Below the pieces are notes generated by a model that was not told where the DNA came from, made no database searches, and worked only from the letters and a program-made list of their open reading frames with translations. A DNA stretch of 64,000 bases, from positions 17,261,676 to 17,325,675 of the forward strand of contig CM049311.1 of the NCBI GenBank assembly GCA_026874595.1, in the 5' to 3' direction. This document shows, in pieces, positions 45,474 to 57,651 of this stretch (positions are counted from its first letter, which is position 1; each line of letters starts with the position of its first letter). Made by a program: the position numbers and the translations under genes. This DNA comes from Sipunculus nudus (taxonomy: Eukaryota; Annelida; Sipuncula; Golfingiida; Sipunculidae).

Positions 45474-45476
<3 letters not shown>
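45354..45476 (-). mobile_element. tRNA-derived SINE-like fragment
   Basis: On the minus strand, TGGTGAAGCGGTTGTAACGC (45401-45420) resembles a polymerase III A box region and GGGTTCAAATCCC (45366-45378) is a good B box. It cannot fold as a full tRNA, lacking a matching acceptor stem. A (TA)n-(GA)n microsatellite at 45477-45550 abuts it. Confidence 0.55.
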
Positions 45477-45527
<51 letters not shown>

Positions 45528-45789
45528 AGAGAGAGAGAGGGAGAGAGATGGAGTGTGTGTGTTATACCTGTAAGCTGTGTAAATACTTTGGAGGCTGTTT
45601 TTTTAAGAATTACACAGTCGGTCAAAAATATGAAAGAGCTGTTAAAACTTAACAATGAAACTTGGGATCATTCGTGTCACGGTTGTTTCCGATAGTAATG
45701 TATATTAGGTACCAGGTTAAACATATTGGTGTATATTTTATTGTGGTTATTAATCGATTAAATCGAAAATCGTTCGTTTTCTTTCAAAA

Positions 45790-46843
45790 CAGGGTTGTTA
45801 ATTTCCCGGGAAATAAGCAATTTCCCAGGGCAGAGGGAATTCCCGGAAAATAATGGGAATTAAGGAGATTATAGGAAATGAGTCATATATTTCTAAATTG
45901 TATTTTGTTTTAGCTTGTTTTTTGCAGAGATATATCATATATATTCATTTAGTAAGCGGTAGAGGAGGCCAAGAAAACAAAAGACACCTGTTTTCTGATT
46001 ATGTTTTTCATCAAAAATCTAACAGTAACCTTGTAGTAATTATGCCATAAGAAACCACTAGGACCCATATACGTGAGCAGTAACTCCAAGGTCTCAGAAA
46101 CCCCTCATACTGGGGGTAGTATAAACTAATGATGTAACTATTGTTCTTTACCCTGCCTGCTTTGATAATCATCAAAGAATTGATAAGCCAAACATGCATG
46201 ACTGGATAAGAAACCACAAGGACCCATATGTGAGCAGTAACTGAGTACTACTGAGCAACTCAAAAGGTCTCAGAAACCCCTCATATTGTGACATGTTATA
46301 GGCATTTTAGAGGAACAGAAGAAGTAGACTGGGAGATATTAAGCGTTGATTTAGTAAACACAGGACAGAAAAGAACGCAACATGTTTAAAAATAACCTGT
46401 TGAGTAGTTGTACATATATTTTGGATCAATAATATATGCTGTGAGGTGATGTGATGTGGCAAATACTAATTGGTGCTTTAAAGTTAGATCTTATTTTTTT
46501 AACTTGAAAACAATTTTTAAATGAATACACAAAAGACTCTGAATATGTTTAAAAATACATGTATCAAGCTGTCTTCACAGTAAACAATTTTGCAGATTCT
46601 TTTTGTGAAAATTGAATGTTTTATGAGGTAAAATTTGTAAAAATGAGTGGACTATGACTAATATTCCTGAATAAACACTGGTTTACCTTTGTTAGTTCAG
46701 TTAGTTGATTGAAACACATATTGAGAGGGGTTTTTCCTTATTTCTCACTCACATTTTTATTATCCAGGGAGTATTTCCCAGTAATTCCCAGGTGGTAGTA
46801 TTTGAGCTGTATTTCCCAGGGCGGGAATTCCCGAACAACCCTT
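45790..46843. mobile_element. Non-autonomous hAT element, 1054 bp, with exact 8 bp target duplication
   Basis: The left end CAGGGTTGTT and right end AACAACCCTT are inverted with one terminal mismatch, followed inward by TTTCCCGGGAA / CGGGAATTCCCG-like sequence. The flanking 8-mers are both TTTCAAAA (45782-45789 and 46844-46851). It sits inside another repeat with ATCGATT motifs on both sides. No transposase frame is recognised. Confidence 0.85.
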
Positions 46844-47289
46844 TTTCAAAATCGATTGCATAATCGATTAAAAACGATTATGTATGCGCATGCAAAGAAT
46901 CAAGTCCTGACTTGGTTACACAAACACAAAAAACACCGACCAGCATCAAAATAGAACCTTGCGCTGCAAACAATCGTCAGACGTCAGTACGTTAACACCG
47001 ATGTACATGCATGTCAGACTATATACTGGGGTTAATATTATAGATACTAGTATGCTGCAGATTTAAAGGTAAAATAGAAAACAAACACATGGTTGGGCAA
47101 TGGTCCTGAGAGGGCCCCGCATTCCCGGTTGTGGTGGACTAGTTTACATATGGGTAAACAAGTTTATCGTTTCAAAATATGACAAACAATAAACAGGCTT
47201 TTATCAGTGTGCTTGAGGGGGAGGGGAATGCTACTGGTTCAAATCATATTAAAGAAGATATATGTCTCAAATAATGTCTGCAATAGAAA

Positions 47290-47770
47290 ATCTCCAAATG
47301 TGACGTGGCCACGATATTGGATTTTTTTTTTTTTGGCGGGTGAGTAATTTGATGGGGTCCTGTGAATTTAAGAAAGATCAAGCATGTTGTTTTTTAGATA
47401 TTGTGCGCGAAATAAAATCACTGATTGTGCTGTTATGACCAAAATTGGAATTCTAATAGGTCTGTAATTTGAAAGGTCTTGAGCCCTCAAAGGTACCAAT
47501 TAAACATCTCTGTGTGGTTGAGATATCGTGCGCAACAGAAAATCATCGATTGTGCTGTGGCGGCCATATTGGAATTCAGACAGGTCTTTTAATTCGAAAC
47601 GTCTTGAGCCCTCATAGGTACCAATGATCTCTGTGAATTTTAGAAAGCTCAGTTTTGTTGTTGTTGAGATATCTCGCGCGAAGTGAAGCGTCATTGACGG
47701 CCGGACCGCACGGAGGATGGACGGCACTATACGGAAGGACGAACGGACGGACTGACACGGTGATCACCAG
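47290..47770 (-). repeat. Inverted relative of the 145 bp tandem repeat
   Basis: Read on the minus strand this resembles 11931-12345: TCGCGCGAGATATCTCAACAAC-like starts near 47405, 47530 and 47675, each followed by CAATATGGCC-like and CACAG-like sequence, then GGACGGAC and GTGATCACC at the edge. It is more diverged than the 12 kb array. Confidence 0.65.
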
Positions 47771-49954
47771 GCCCGTAGGCTATAGGGGGGTTCGGTGGGT
47801 TCGGACGAACCCTCCCGTTGAGCATCTGAGTTCCACCTGACGAATACTGATATGCTATAATTGGGAAAATTATACAGAACTTTATGTTTAACCACTTTTG
47901 TCGGTTCCATGCATACCCTCATAGGGAGAGACCATATTTCTTTATAAATATTGTTTATAGCGCCCTTTTTGTTTAGCTCTGTCAGTGATGTAGATTGCAA
48001 GTACAGTTTAAAAATGTTTAATTTTACTTCTGAAAGAAGCTTTAAATAACCTGTTCAATGCTTGCTTCTGATTATAATCCAGAACTGGATGATTGCCGTG
48101 TGAGAGGGTTTAAGGGGGAAAATGTTGATTGCCCCCTCTCATGCAAAGAGGGCAGTATAGCATCCTCTTGTTTCCGGGCCAAAGGATGTAACTAAGGCCA
48201 CTTTGTCAATAGAGCACAGGGGACATACGTGTCAAGAATCTAAACCAAGCTTGATTCAATAAGAATAATAAATAAAGGAGAAAAAAAGTTAAATATATCA
48301 TATAGGGATTTATAAATGAGCTTATGGAACTTTTCGATTTGTTGTTGTTGCAAAATAAAAGGAGGGCCTTGCATATTGCTTCGTGTTTTCAGACGACTAT
48401 ATGGCGATGATCCACTGTCTATAGTCGTCCTATCAGCAGTTTGTCTGCCCGTTAGATTAGTATGATTTTACATCGTTACCTACGGATTTTAAATTGTACA
48501 TACAGTACGGTGTACAGAAGTTGTACAGAAGTTCTACCAAACCGGAAACTAGATCATTGTGCTTTGTTGAAAAATTAAACTAAATCAGTTTGCATTAAAA
48601 ACCTATCATACCAATTCAAGACTGCCTTTTATTATCTGATTAAGGCACAGAGCTTGTCATTATAGGTTTGATGTATATGAGAAAAATTAAGTCAGTATTG
48701 AATAATTAGAAAAAAAATTATGGACTTATCATATGTTTGGTCGAGAATCTTTTTACTCAATGAATATGTTAACCGCTAAAGCTGGAGCTCAGTTCATCCA
48801 GTAAATAAACTACAGTTAATTTATATGCAAGTATTCACCAAAGACCAGGTAAGAAATTTAAAGTATTTTTAAAGTAATCAACAAATTTTAAATCACTTCG
48901 ATGAATTTCACCCTATACTTTGACTATCGCATATTGTTTTCTTGTAAGCACTGTTGTTTTAATTTTTAAATACCATTAATACATGGATTTAAGCTATTGG
49001 TCTGAAATTCTAATGCAGTTACCCAAAAAATTGGTCAGGTATGAGAACTTTCAGGGGGGTAATACTATATAATTTATGAGTAATCCAGATTAGGGAACAG
49101 GCCACCTCCACAGTGTACCATAGGGCAAGCTGGCGATTTGGTATAGGCCTAGATATATGCAGAAGTAGAGCACACCTGCTGTGAGCGCGTGTGCCCCTTG
49201 CCTGTAGGAACTGATGAATGACATAATTATCATAAAATATGTTAAATATTAACATGGATTTCATTCACCGATGATCGTTTATTTTGTCAGTTTTACACTC
49301 CCCTAAAACTACACGTTTTGTTTTTATTCGAAACTCGCAGAAGTGCCCTTGGATCTTAATTTATCCCTTAATGTTACAGCTCCGGCCCAGTTCTCAGTGT
49401 CCTATACATTGTCTGATTTGTCAAAGAATATTAATATAATTCTGATATTTTCAGCTTCTAACAGCCTCGCCTGCTGGTCCTTTTTTAATTTATATAAATT
49501 TCAAGTACAGCTAGAAACACCAAACATCACCCGGTTCATTTCTTTCCAAGGATGTTAATTTTGAAGTTATCTGCATTGAATGTATATCAATTTTAAGCAA
49601 CCTCATTTAACAGTCAGTTGACTTGATAATAACTCGAATAGACAGATACCGGAAAATATCAGCTAGATGACTGGGGTGTGAGTTTGACCATGAATATTGT
49701 TGTTTTCTTTTCAAATCTGAAATGAAACGGGTGTCAATGCACTTTTTTTGCAAATGAAATGCCCCTGTTTAGTGTAGGCCTACACGTATAGGCATATAAA
49801 GCCGAATCCACCTTAATGACCATACTTGTGCTGTAGCAGACGCTTGCGAAACGCTTTGAATATGACGTTCTGAGTACACACGGCGAGAAAGTGGAAAATT
49901 CACTAAAAACTGCTTATTTGGATTGTTTTTATTCAGGTAAAAGAAAACATCGGG

Positions 49955-50016
<62 letters not shown>

Positions 50017-50873
50017 ATACTGAACTTTATAAACACATTTGGTCACTTAAAGACAACAATATGAATTATAAGCTCTCCTGGGAAATATCTGCCAAGGCAG
50101 CACCTTACTTCTGTGGGACCAGGAAGTGTGATCGCTGCTTGTCTGAAAAGCTACTTATAGCAACGCCCCCCCCCCCCCCCCCCCGGATCATTGTTGAACT
50201 CAAGAGCTGAAATTCTCTCCAAGTGCCGCCACCAAAACAAATTCACCCTGAAATATTTTAAAACCTAGCATCCGTACTAATTTTCAGCGAGCCCCCCCCC
50301 CCCCCCCCCCCCCGAAAGTCGCTGGGCAGACTTACCTGTTCAGGTAGTTGTTCTCTCACTGCTTTGCAGTGATAAGGGACATGGCGTTACCATTACATCA
50401 TGGTGAGTTTACCGAGTAGATTCCAGTTGGTATGAGTATATTATAGTATATTTGCCTTTTATATTTTATATTTTTATAGTATATGTGTATTTATATCATA
50501 TGTATACTACTGATATGTTCACTGCTTCCAAGACCATATCAGTTCAATATGCTATTGAGCATCCTGGTATATATCTTTGTATTATATATAAAAATTATAA
50601 CCCCCTTGCCCTGTTATGTTCCAGTATCGCACGTGTACCCCGACCAATCCTATTGTGCCCCCGAGGTCAATAGGATCAGTGTCAGTCTTTCACATGCCCC
50701 CCCCCCCCCCCCCCCCCCGCCCCGAATCGCACAAAGCATAATCTCGTAATTTCGTAAAGTCTCGGCTTTTCAAACCACGCCGTTAGCTTCATTCTAACCA
50801 CATTCACCTGATGATCGGGTCGCATCCCGTGAAACAGACTGTTGTGAATTAACAGTGTTGTTTTTCTTCAGAG

Positions 50874-50936
<63 letters not shown>

Positions 50937-51326
50937 AAGGTTCCACCATCAGTGAAGACGAACCCTCCCACTCAGCAGTCAGCCTACGGGCCTGATCACT
51001 ATACAGGACACCGCTTGTCACGCGGGGCCTTAATTATCGAATAAAATCGATAATCGGTTGTTTTTATTTCAATTATCGATTAGGGTTTTAAAGCCAATGT
51101 ATACCACTAATATTTTATCACAATAATTGATTAAAAATATAACTGAACGATGAGAATTGTTGTTATTATAAATTTTAAAAATAAAAACAGAATTGTACAT
51201 TATGATTGTTAAACAACGATTCACTAAAAGGATAATTTGCCTTCTCACGTGTTTTTTCAAAATGAATTTAAAGTTGATTTATAACCTGTAACTTTACATA
51301 TTAAACTTTTTAAAAACATAACTTAC

Positions 51327-51446
51327 CATGACTCCTCTTTACGTTGGTCCCGTCGAATGCAGATCTTGTGTCCCGCCAAAGTAGGCAGGTATTTATCAAA
51401 GTCAAGCCTGGATAGGCGTCGAGCCCACCCTTCACATGTTGCTTAT
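51327..51446 (-). other. Proposed first exon of the eEF2-like gene (5' UTR plus initiator ATG)
   Basis: On the minus strand GAGGAGTCATG is followed at once by GTAAGT, so an exon could end exactly after the initiator codon (51329-51327). This is the arrangement expected upstream of the VNL exon at 41919. A TATA box lies 31 bases upstream of TCCATAA at the proposed start, about 51446. Joined, the start context would be GTCATGG. There is no transcript support; the rival site near 42409 (ATGGTGATA) is weaker and lacks a promoter. Confidence 0.5.
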
Positions 51447-51470
51447 GGACACGGAAGCAGACGATCCGGG

Positions 51471-51477
51471 TTTTATA
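51471..51477 (-). promoter_or_regulatory. TATA box, probable core promoter of the eEF2-like gene
   Basis: TATAAAA on the minus strand in the context CCGGTATAAAACCCGG. It sits about 31 bases before an initiator-like TCCATAA and about 145 bases before the proposed initiator ATG. Confidence 0.5.
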
Positions 51478-53208
51478 CCGGTATGATTTCACAATACGCG
51501 GGGAAACGTTGTGCAACGCACGCATGGAAACCACCCAACACATGTGTCACGATTTCACAATCACAGTATACATTCACTGTTAAAGTTCTAGAACGTTACC
51601 GAACATTTGTAAATCAAGGCTGGTTAGCACAGTGGCCTTGGCAAATGCATGTAAATCAGTTGTTACGGATCGACAACTGTGATGTTGACGGAGAGGAGCA
51701 GAGCGGATCGGAATCACACGTCTTGGGCCGAGACAAGTAAATCAGTAGTATTAGTGATGTATACCTTGACTGCAGTAACAAATACTGACCAGAGTATACG
51801 ATATCACTTGCTTGAAATCATTTTGATGTTTGTCCGACGGTTGTTGCACCCAGCAACGTGTTTGTTATATATACCGCCACGAGATGTCACTACCGACGTT
51901 TTTTTTCACGATTAAAACAACCTTAAAATGACTCTACTTTGGTTAAAATAAAGCATGACGTACGCCAGCATACAATTGAAACAGACATGCGGATCCAGAA
52001 ATTCGAGAACAGGAAGTGGGTAGGGGGAAGGGGGTGGGGGGTGGTGGGCTTATTTTATGGGTGTGCGGTTGATGGGTAATACGCAATTAATATATAGGCC
52101 CCTATATATGACCCCCTTCCATCTTGTTTCGGTGTTATGATCTAGCAGTGTAATGACATTTGGATGCTATCATAATCACTGGACTCTTCTTAAATAACCT
52201 CAACTTATGAATTCGAATGTAATAAACAATTGGAAAATTAATAATTAATTGCTTGGGAACATAATAAAATATGTATAAAAAAATTAAAATAATTAAGAAT
52301 AACTGGGGAAAAATATATAAAATGAGATATGATATAGCTCAGATGGCGGGGGGGGGGGGAGGGGGGGGGGGGGCGGGGGACTGCGTCCCCTTCTGGATCC
52401 GTCACGGTGAAATTATATTTATACAGTTTGATTCTTTGTTTGTTTGTTTGTTTTTTTTTATTTCACGCTCATTCACTTACACACCTGTATGACACAGAGC
52501 AAAAAGAGGACGCAACTTCACCAGAATAAGTGACCCTTTCTTTATTCTTTACTGTCACCAAAAATCATAACAAGGTCAGTGCGTGCACGGGGGAGGTGTT
52601 CCACAGCACTTAGAAAGCACCCAAATTTGAAGGCCGTATAGTTACCATGAAACATCACTCATCACATCAGTATATCACAGACTTTATTATGACATCATTG
52701 TGAATGCACCAGAATCCACGATGAACGTCACGAACTCAGTATAGCCCATACAGGTTAAAGGTGCCTCGACACAAAATACCTCGGAAACTTCTCAGTTGAT
52801 TTTAATGAGCAAAGAAATAGAGACTATTTAAATTTTTGGGCGGATCTCTATTTATTTTTGGATAAATTTGAAAACGCAGGCAATAGGGACGAATTTGGAT
52901 GGATCTGGATCCAAATATGCATATTAATTTATTTGATTCGTCCCTAAATTATATCTTTCCCTCTTGCATGGATGATGGCCCGCCTTTATAATATCGAGAT
53001 CACGGCAGAGAAAGAATTAGTCTGTCTGTAAGGCATCACTCTCCATTTATACCAACAAACAGTGACACATATTCTGACACAGTTGTTTTTTTTTTGCGGC
53101 GGCCGATTGATTTTTCGATGTCACTTGGGCTTGACACGAACTTTGACTCTACAACGCGCCATCTGGTGGTAGCTTTGTTGACAAACAGGTGCCGGCTGCA
53201 GCGAGAAC
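51478..53208. other. Intergenic region between divergent genes
   Basis: This lies between the proposed eEF2-like promoter and the membrane-protein gene, which point away from each other. It contains a G-rich run near 52347-52377. The 127-codon plus-strand frame at 51357-51740 overlaps the proposed promoter and first exon, is unlike known proteins and is not called. A TTTATA sequence near 53046 and CTTTATAAT near 52985 are possible but unproven promoter elements of the plus-strand gene. Confidence 0.45.
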
Positions 53209-56200
53209 ATGATAACCACCGAGGTAAGCGGATACATTTATAGTTCAAGGTCAAATAAGATATTGCAAAAAAAGTGGTATGTTCAATATGACTGACAAAA
53301 CATGCTCATATCTTTACCACAGATCCGTAAAGCTCGCTGTAACATACTTTCGGTTGCAGCCCAATTGCTGGGTACATGTGTACCCACGCGAGTTAGGTAA
53401 GAACTAAAATCTGGATGTATAAGGTCGTATACCGGGTAAATATACAGCTTAAAATGCGGACGTACTGCATTCTTTGTCGCACAATATTCAATTTCGGTAA
53501 ATGGCCCGAACATGTCAAAAAATGCTTCTTACTCAAGAACTTAGCTGTTCAGTAAACTACATAAATACATTCTGTTTAGATTAACATAATGACAAATGGA
53601 CGGTTCTCAGTCAGGGAGTGCGTCCGATTTGATTACCGGGCCCCATCAAACATTTTCATTTTGATTTTCAATAGAAATTTACCAAGATTGAGCTCCACCC
53701 GCCCGGACAGTTTCTATCCAGTGAACAAAATAATAAACTATCCATATATTTTACCCGTTCAGCAAACAATTCTGTCATTATCGTATTGCCCAATGGTCAT
53801 TTGAAATTTTATTGAATATTCTTATAATAAAAAAGTAGAACACAACTTCACCCTAGCTCCTCCTGGCCAATTATTTATCCTGTACTGAAATATGTTTTAA
53901 AAAATAACAAACCCAAATCTTCCATTGTATTGATAATAAAAATATATAAAATAATAAGTATCAAATAATCCCAAATAAAAAAGGAACAATGACTTTTTTG
54001 TCTTTTTGTTTTGTCATATTATATTATATATGCACTATATCTTTACATTTTCTATAATTTATGTTGTTCAACCTTAGTTTTCTTTATATTTCAGACCTTT
54101 AAATGGCTGTTCGGGTTCCGTGACCCACGTGACATCATTAACCATGGACACGGCAGCCTACTCATTCAGGAGACGTTGTTCTACGTGCTAGGGCTTCTGA
54201 CCTTGATCCATGGTGACGTCTTACCTTTATAAAATTTGGAAATAGATAAAATATCAGAAAATGCAAATACAGCTGGGACTAAACCTTTGGGTTAGCTAAT
54301 AAACACGGGACTAAATTTGGCGAAAAAAGTAACGTTTGTAGTGTTTCTCACCATACAGTTACCTAAACACACACACACATATATATATTTATATATAATT
54401 GAAAAATAAAAATCACAGAATAATCTCAACAATTTGTTTATAGGACCCAAGGGAGCATGAAACTATTTGAAAACCGTGTTCATTTTTGTCAGATAATATG
54501 AAAGTTCTCATCTGCTTCATAATATCATTTTTTTAATCATATCTAACTGAAAAAAAGGTCTGATTATATTTGAAATTTCAGCTTTTCGACTTTGCAGGCA
54601 TCACTTGAATACATGATATACTGTATTATTCATGCATTAGTTTTCACCTGTGTTGATTAAGTCTTATTCAAGAATGTTTAATTTATGTGATAATTTCCTA
54701 TACGTAGATGTTCTTAAGTTAAAACCATGGCGGTAAAATCCGACCACAGTATATTCTGCGCCTCTGTGATTTACATAAACTGAAGATTTTGTTTACATAT
54801 TTTTACCAACCAACCATGAAAGAAGGCGCCTCTGGGTTTATATACAAATTTTGATAACTTTGTGTCTCCATATATACAGCAAAATAAATATTTCTTTGAT
54901 TATTTCCCATCAGTGAGCTAGGGAACATAAACAGTTTCTTTGTTCCAATGATACTTGTATTCATATCAGGCTTGTGAATTGCTAAGGGGTCTTTGCAGAA
55001 AGTGTGCATACCTTTGAAGCTTCGATATTAATACATGCGTCAAGGGTTTCTCCAAACCATGGTTAGCGAGAGAATATAAATTAATTTGATGATAATGAAT
55101 ATTAATGTCTCACAACACTTATTATTATGTTTTATTCAATATGTTGTCTAATAGCCCATATATCGAAAAAAATCACATCACCCACACCATGTTGAGACGA
55201 ATAATGTCCTGCAATTTGCAGTTATCGACTTAATCAATTTTTTTTTGTTTTTAGCCATCAGGAACGGAGGTCGCTACATATGGCTCTGGATCACCGGAAT
55301 ATTCTATGGCATCGTGTTTGAGACTGTCAGTTACTACGTGCCTGACATCGGCAACTTCTGGCACGCGCAGTCCATGGTGATGGTGCTGGGCCGCCGCATG
55401 CCATTTTATATCCTGTTCGTCAGTAAGTATAACGTAGTAGCTTAAAGTTGGGTTCTGCAATAGTGAACTTACACATTATGATAGATAGATGGTGTCTTTA
55501 TAACATGTGTAAAACACTTATAATAGTATGTTTTATCTAGATCTACCAATTTTATTTGGGTTTACTTGAAAATGGTACCAACAGCATCTTAAATTTTTTT
55601 ATCAAACAATTTATATACATTTATACCTGTAACATGGTCTTTAGTCCAGTAATATAAACATGTAATTTACTGCTATGAAAAAGATTTTATTTAGTTAAAT
55701 GTTCACAAACATGAATGCTACCGTCTTTCCAGAAACTGGTCATACAAAAGGGTCTGCATTGATATCTGCTGTTTCATAATATGACGTGGATCTAATAGGC
55801 TTTGATATTTTGCCCCTAAGGAGATTGAAATGTATAATTTGTTATTATTTCAGATGAAGTGAATTTCTACCTGTCAGCTGTGGCTGTCAGCCGTCTACAC
55901 CTGAAGATCTGGGCCGCCGCACCAGCAGGTAAGGATGATACATAACACCTGTCAGGAAAGTAAACCCAGTATATTCAAGCATATTTCTGAGAATACCTTT
56001 ATATTTCTAAATAATATATATATGGAATAAATCATGGACTGTGTCTTAAATTTAATTTAACTACCAATATACTTAAATTATCATAACACTATGATGACCC
56101 AATCTCTGGAGTTATATCCGTTGTGTCAGTTTAAAACATACAAATGGAAGTTTTCGAGATATGATACCAATTCTATAACTAGGTCATTGTGACCTCGTTT

Positions 56201-57574
56201 CTTTGATTAATTAAGCAAAAAAAAAAACAGTTTAGCTTTGAAAACCTATGATGATACTTACAGGGTGTATTGAATCATAACCACTACAGTTTTGTCTTCA
56301 AAGATATTAAAAAAGCTGTGAGAGTATAGCGTGCTAGTTATTTGACATTCAATTATATAACCTGTAAAAATACTGTAAAGTGAGAGCATATCGTGATAGT
56401 TAATTGAAATTTGACCTTATGTCAAGGAGTGTACAGACAGGTTAGCCAGGCAGTTACAAAACCAGAACCCAGACACCTTCATGTGTAGATGTGTATTCAA
56501 ATTTTGACACAGTAATATGATAATGACTATTGACAAATAATATATTTTACATTAATTTTAAACCAATGCTACATTAATCTCATCAGATATTATATTGAGT
56601 TACACGAGAAATTGGTTTTGATTAGAAAATATATTGAGCTTTTCAGAAATTACATTTATTATTCCTGATTACATAAACATTATGTTGAGTTACGTCTGAA
56701 ATTACATTGAGCTACATCAGAAATTATAACGAGTTGCATCAGAAACGGTATTAAGTTGACAACCAGCATTATAATAAGTTAGCACCCAAAGTTATAGGGC
56801 GTACGTTACATTAGAAATTAATTTTAGTCAAATTTTGAAGTATACGGTGTTACATCAAAACCTGAGTAACATCAGAGATTGTATTGCGTTACATTAAAAA
56901 TCACATTTATTTTCACTGATTGAAAGAAAAATCATCTAGTTCTTTGTTTTTTTAGTTTCTATAAATACCCTTTCAAATCTATCAATGCAGGAGAAATATT
57001 GCAGTAGAATGTCAATCATGTTGATCTGATATATATTTTCTCTCTAGTTGGCGTATTTCAATTTGATTTAATATATATATATATATATATATATATTTCT
57101 CTCTAGTTTGCGTACTCCATGTTGACTTGATACATATTTCTTTCCAGTTGGCGTACTTCATGTTATTTTGGACATCCCAATGGAGATCACAGGGGTCAAA
57201 CAGCTTTGGTGGACTTGGCATGACACAGACCCTAACATTGAGGAGCGGTTTTACTGGGACCCAATGACCAGTCTGTACTGTAATGCAGCTTTCAACTGTA
57301 CCATGTATGCCATGTTCTGGGGAATGAGAAAACTTCTCTGTCGAACTGAGGGCTACAAGAGTGATGGGTAAGTCTTAAATGTTAAACTTCAATTTACAGA
57401 TACTTAACTATCAATTATTACCTTTTAAACTTTTGCAAGAAAGGGAAATTATTTGAAATCATGCTTTCAAATTCTCCTTATACTTTTTCAGAAATTTAAT
57501 TCATTTATTTATTTTCGTATATGTATCCAGCACTGGCATCCATATTAATTACCTGTGCCCTGTGGCACTGACAC

Positions 57575-57651
<77 letters not shown>

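Larger units (their letters stand above)
41920..51326 (-). other. Proposed long first intron of the eEF2-like gene, repeat-rich
   Basis: If the first exon at 51327 is right, this 9.4 kb is intron 1. Apart from the repeats and transposons listed separately, I see no exon. About 42930-43330 is a dispersed repeat with two internally similar parts (GGTGGCCATTTTGGACTTCTGAC and GGTGGCTAACTGG...GGATTTCTGAC). About 46047-46115 and 46206-46290 are direct repeats (GAAACCAC, GGACCCATAT, AAGGTCTCAGAAACCCCTCAT). C runs occur at about 50166, 50294 and 50697; (TA)n runs at 49967-50013 and 50876-50937. Confidence 0.45.

Noticed and set aside
45354-45476. Functional tRNA gene
   Set aside because: It has good A and B boxes but no acceptor stem or cloverleaf; it fits a SINE head better.
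51357-51740. 127-codon plus-strand frame as a gene
   Set aside because: It is antisense to the proposed promoter and first exon of the eEF2-like gene and has no recognisable domain.
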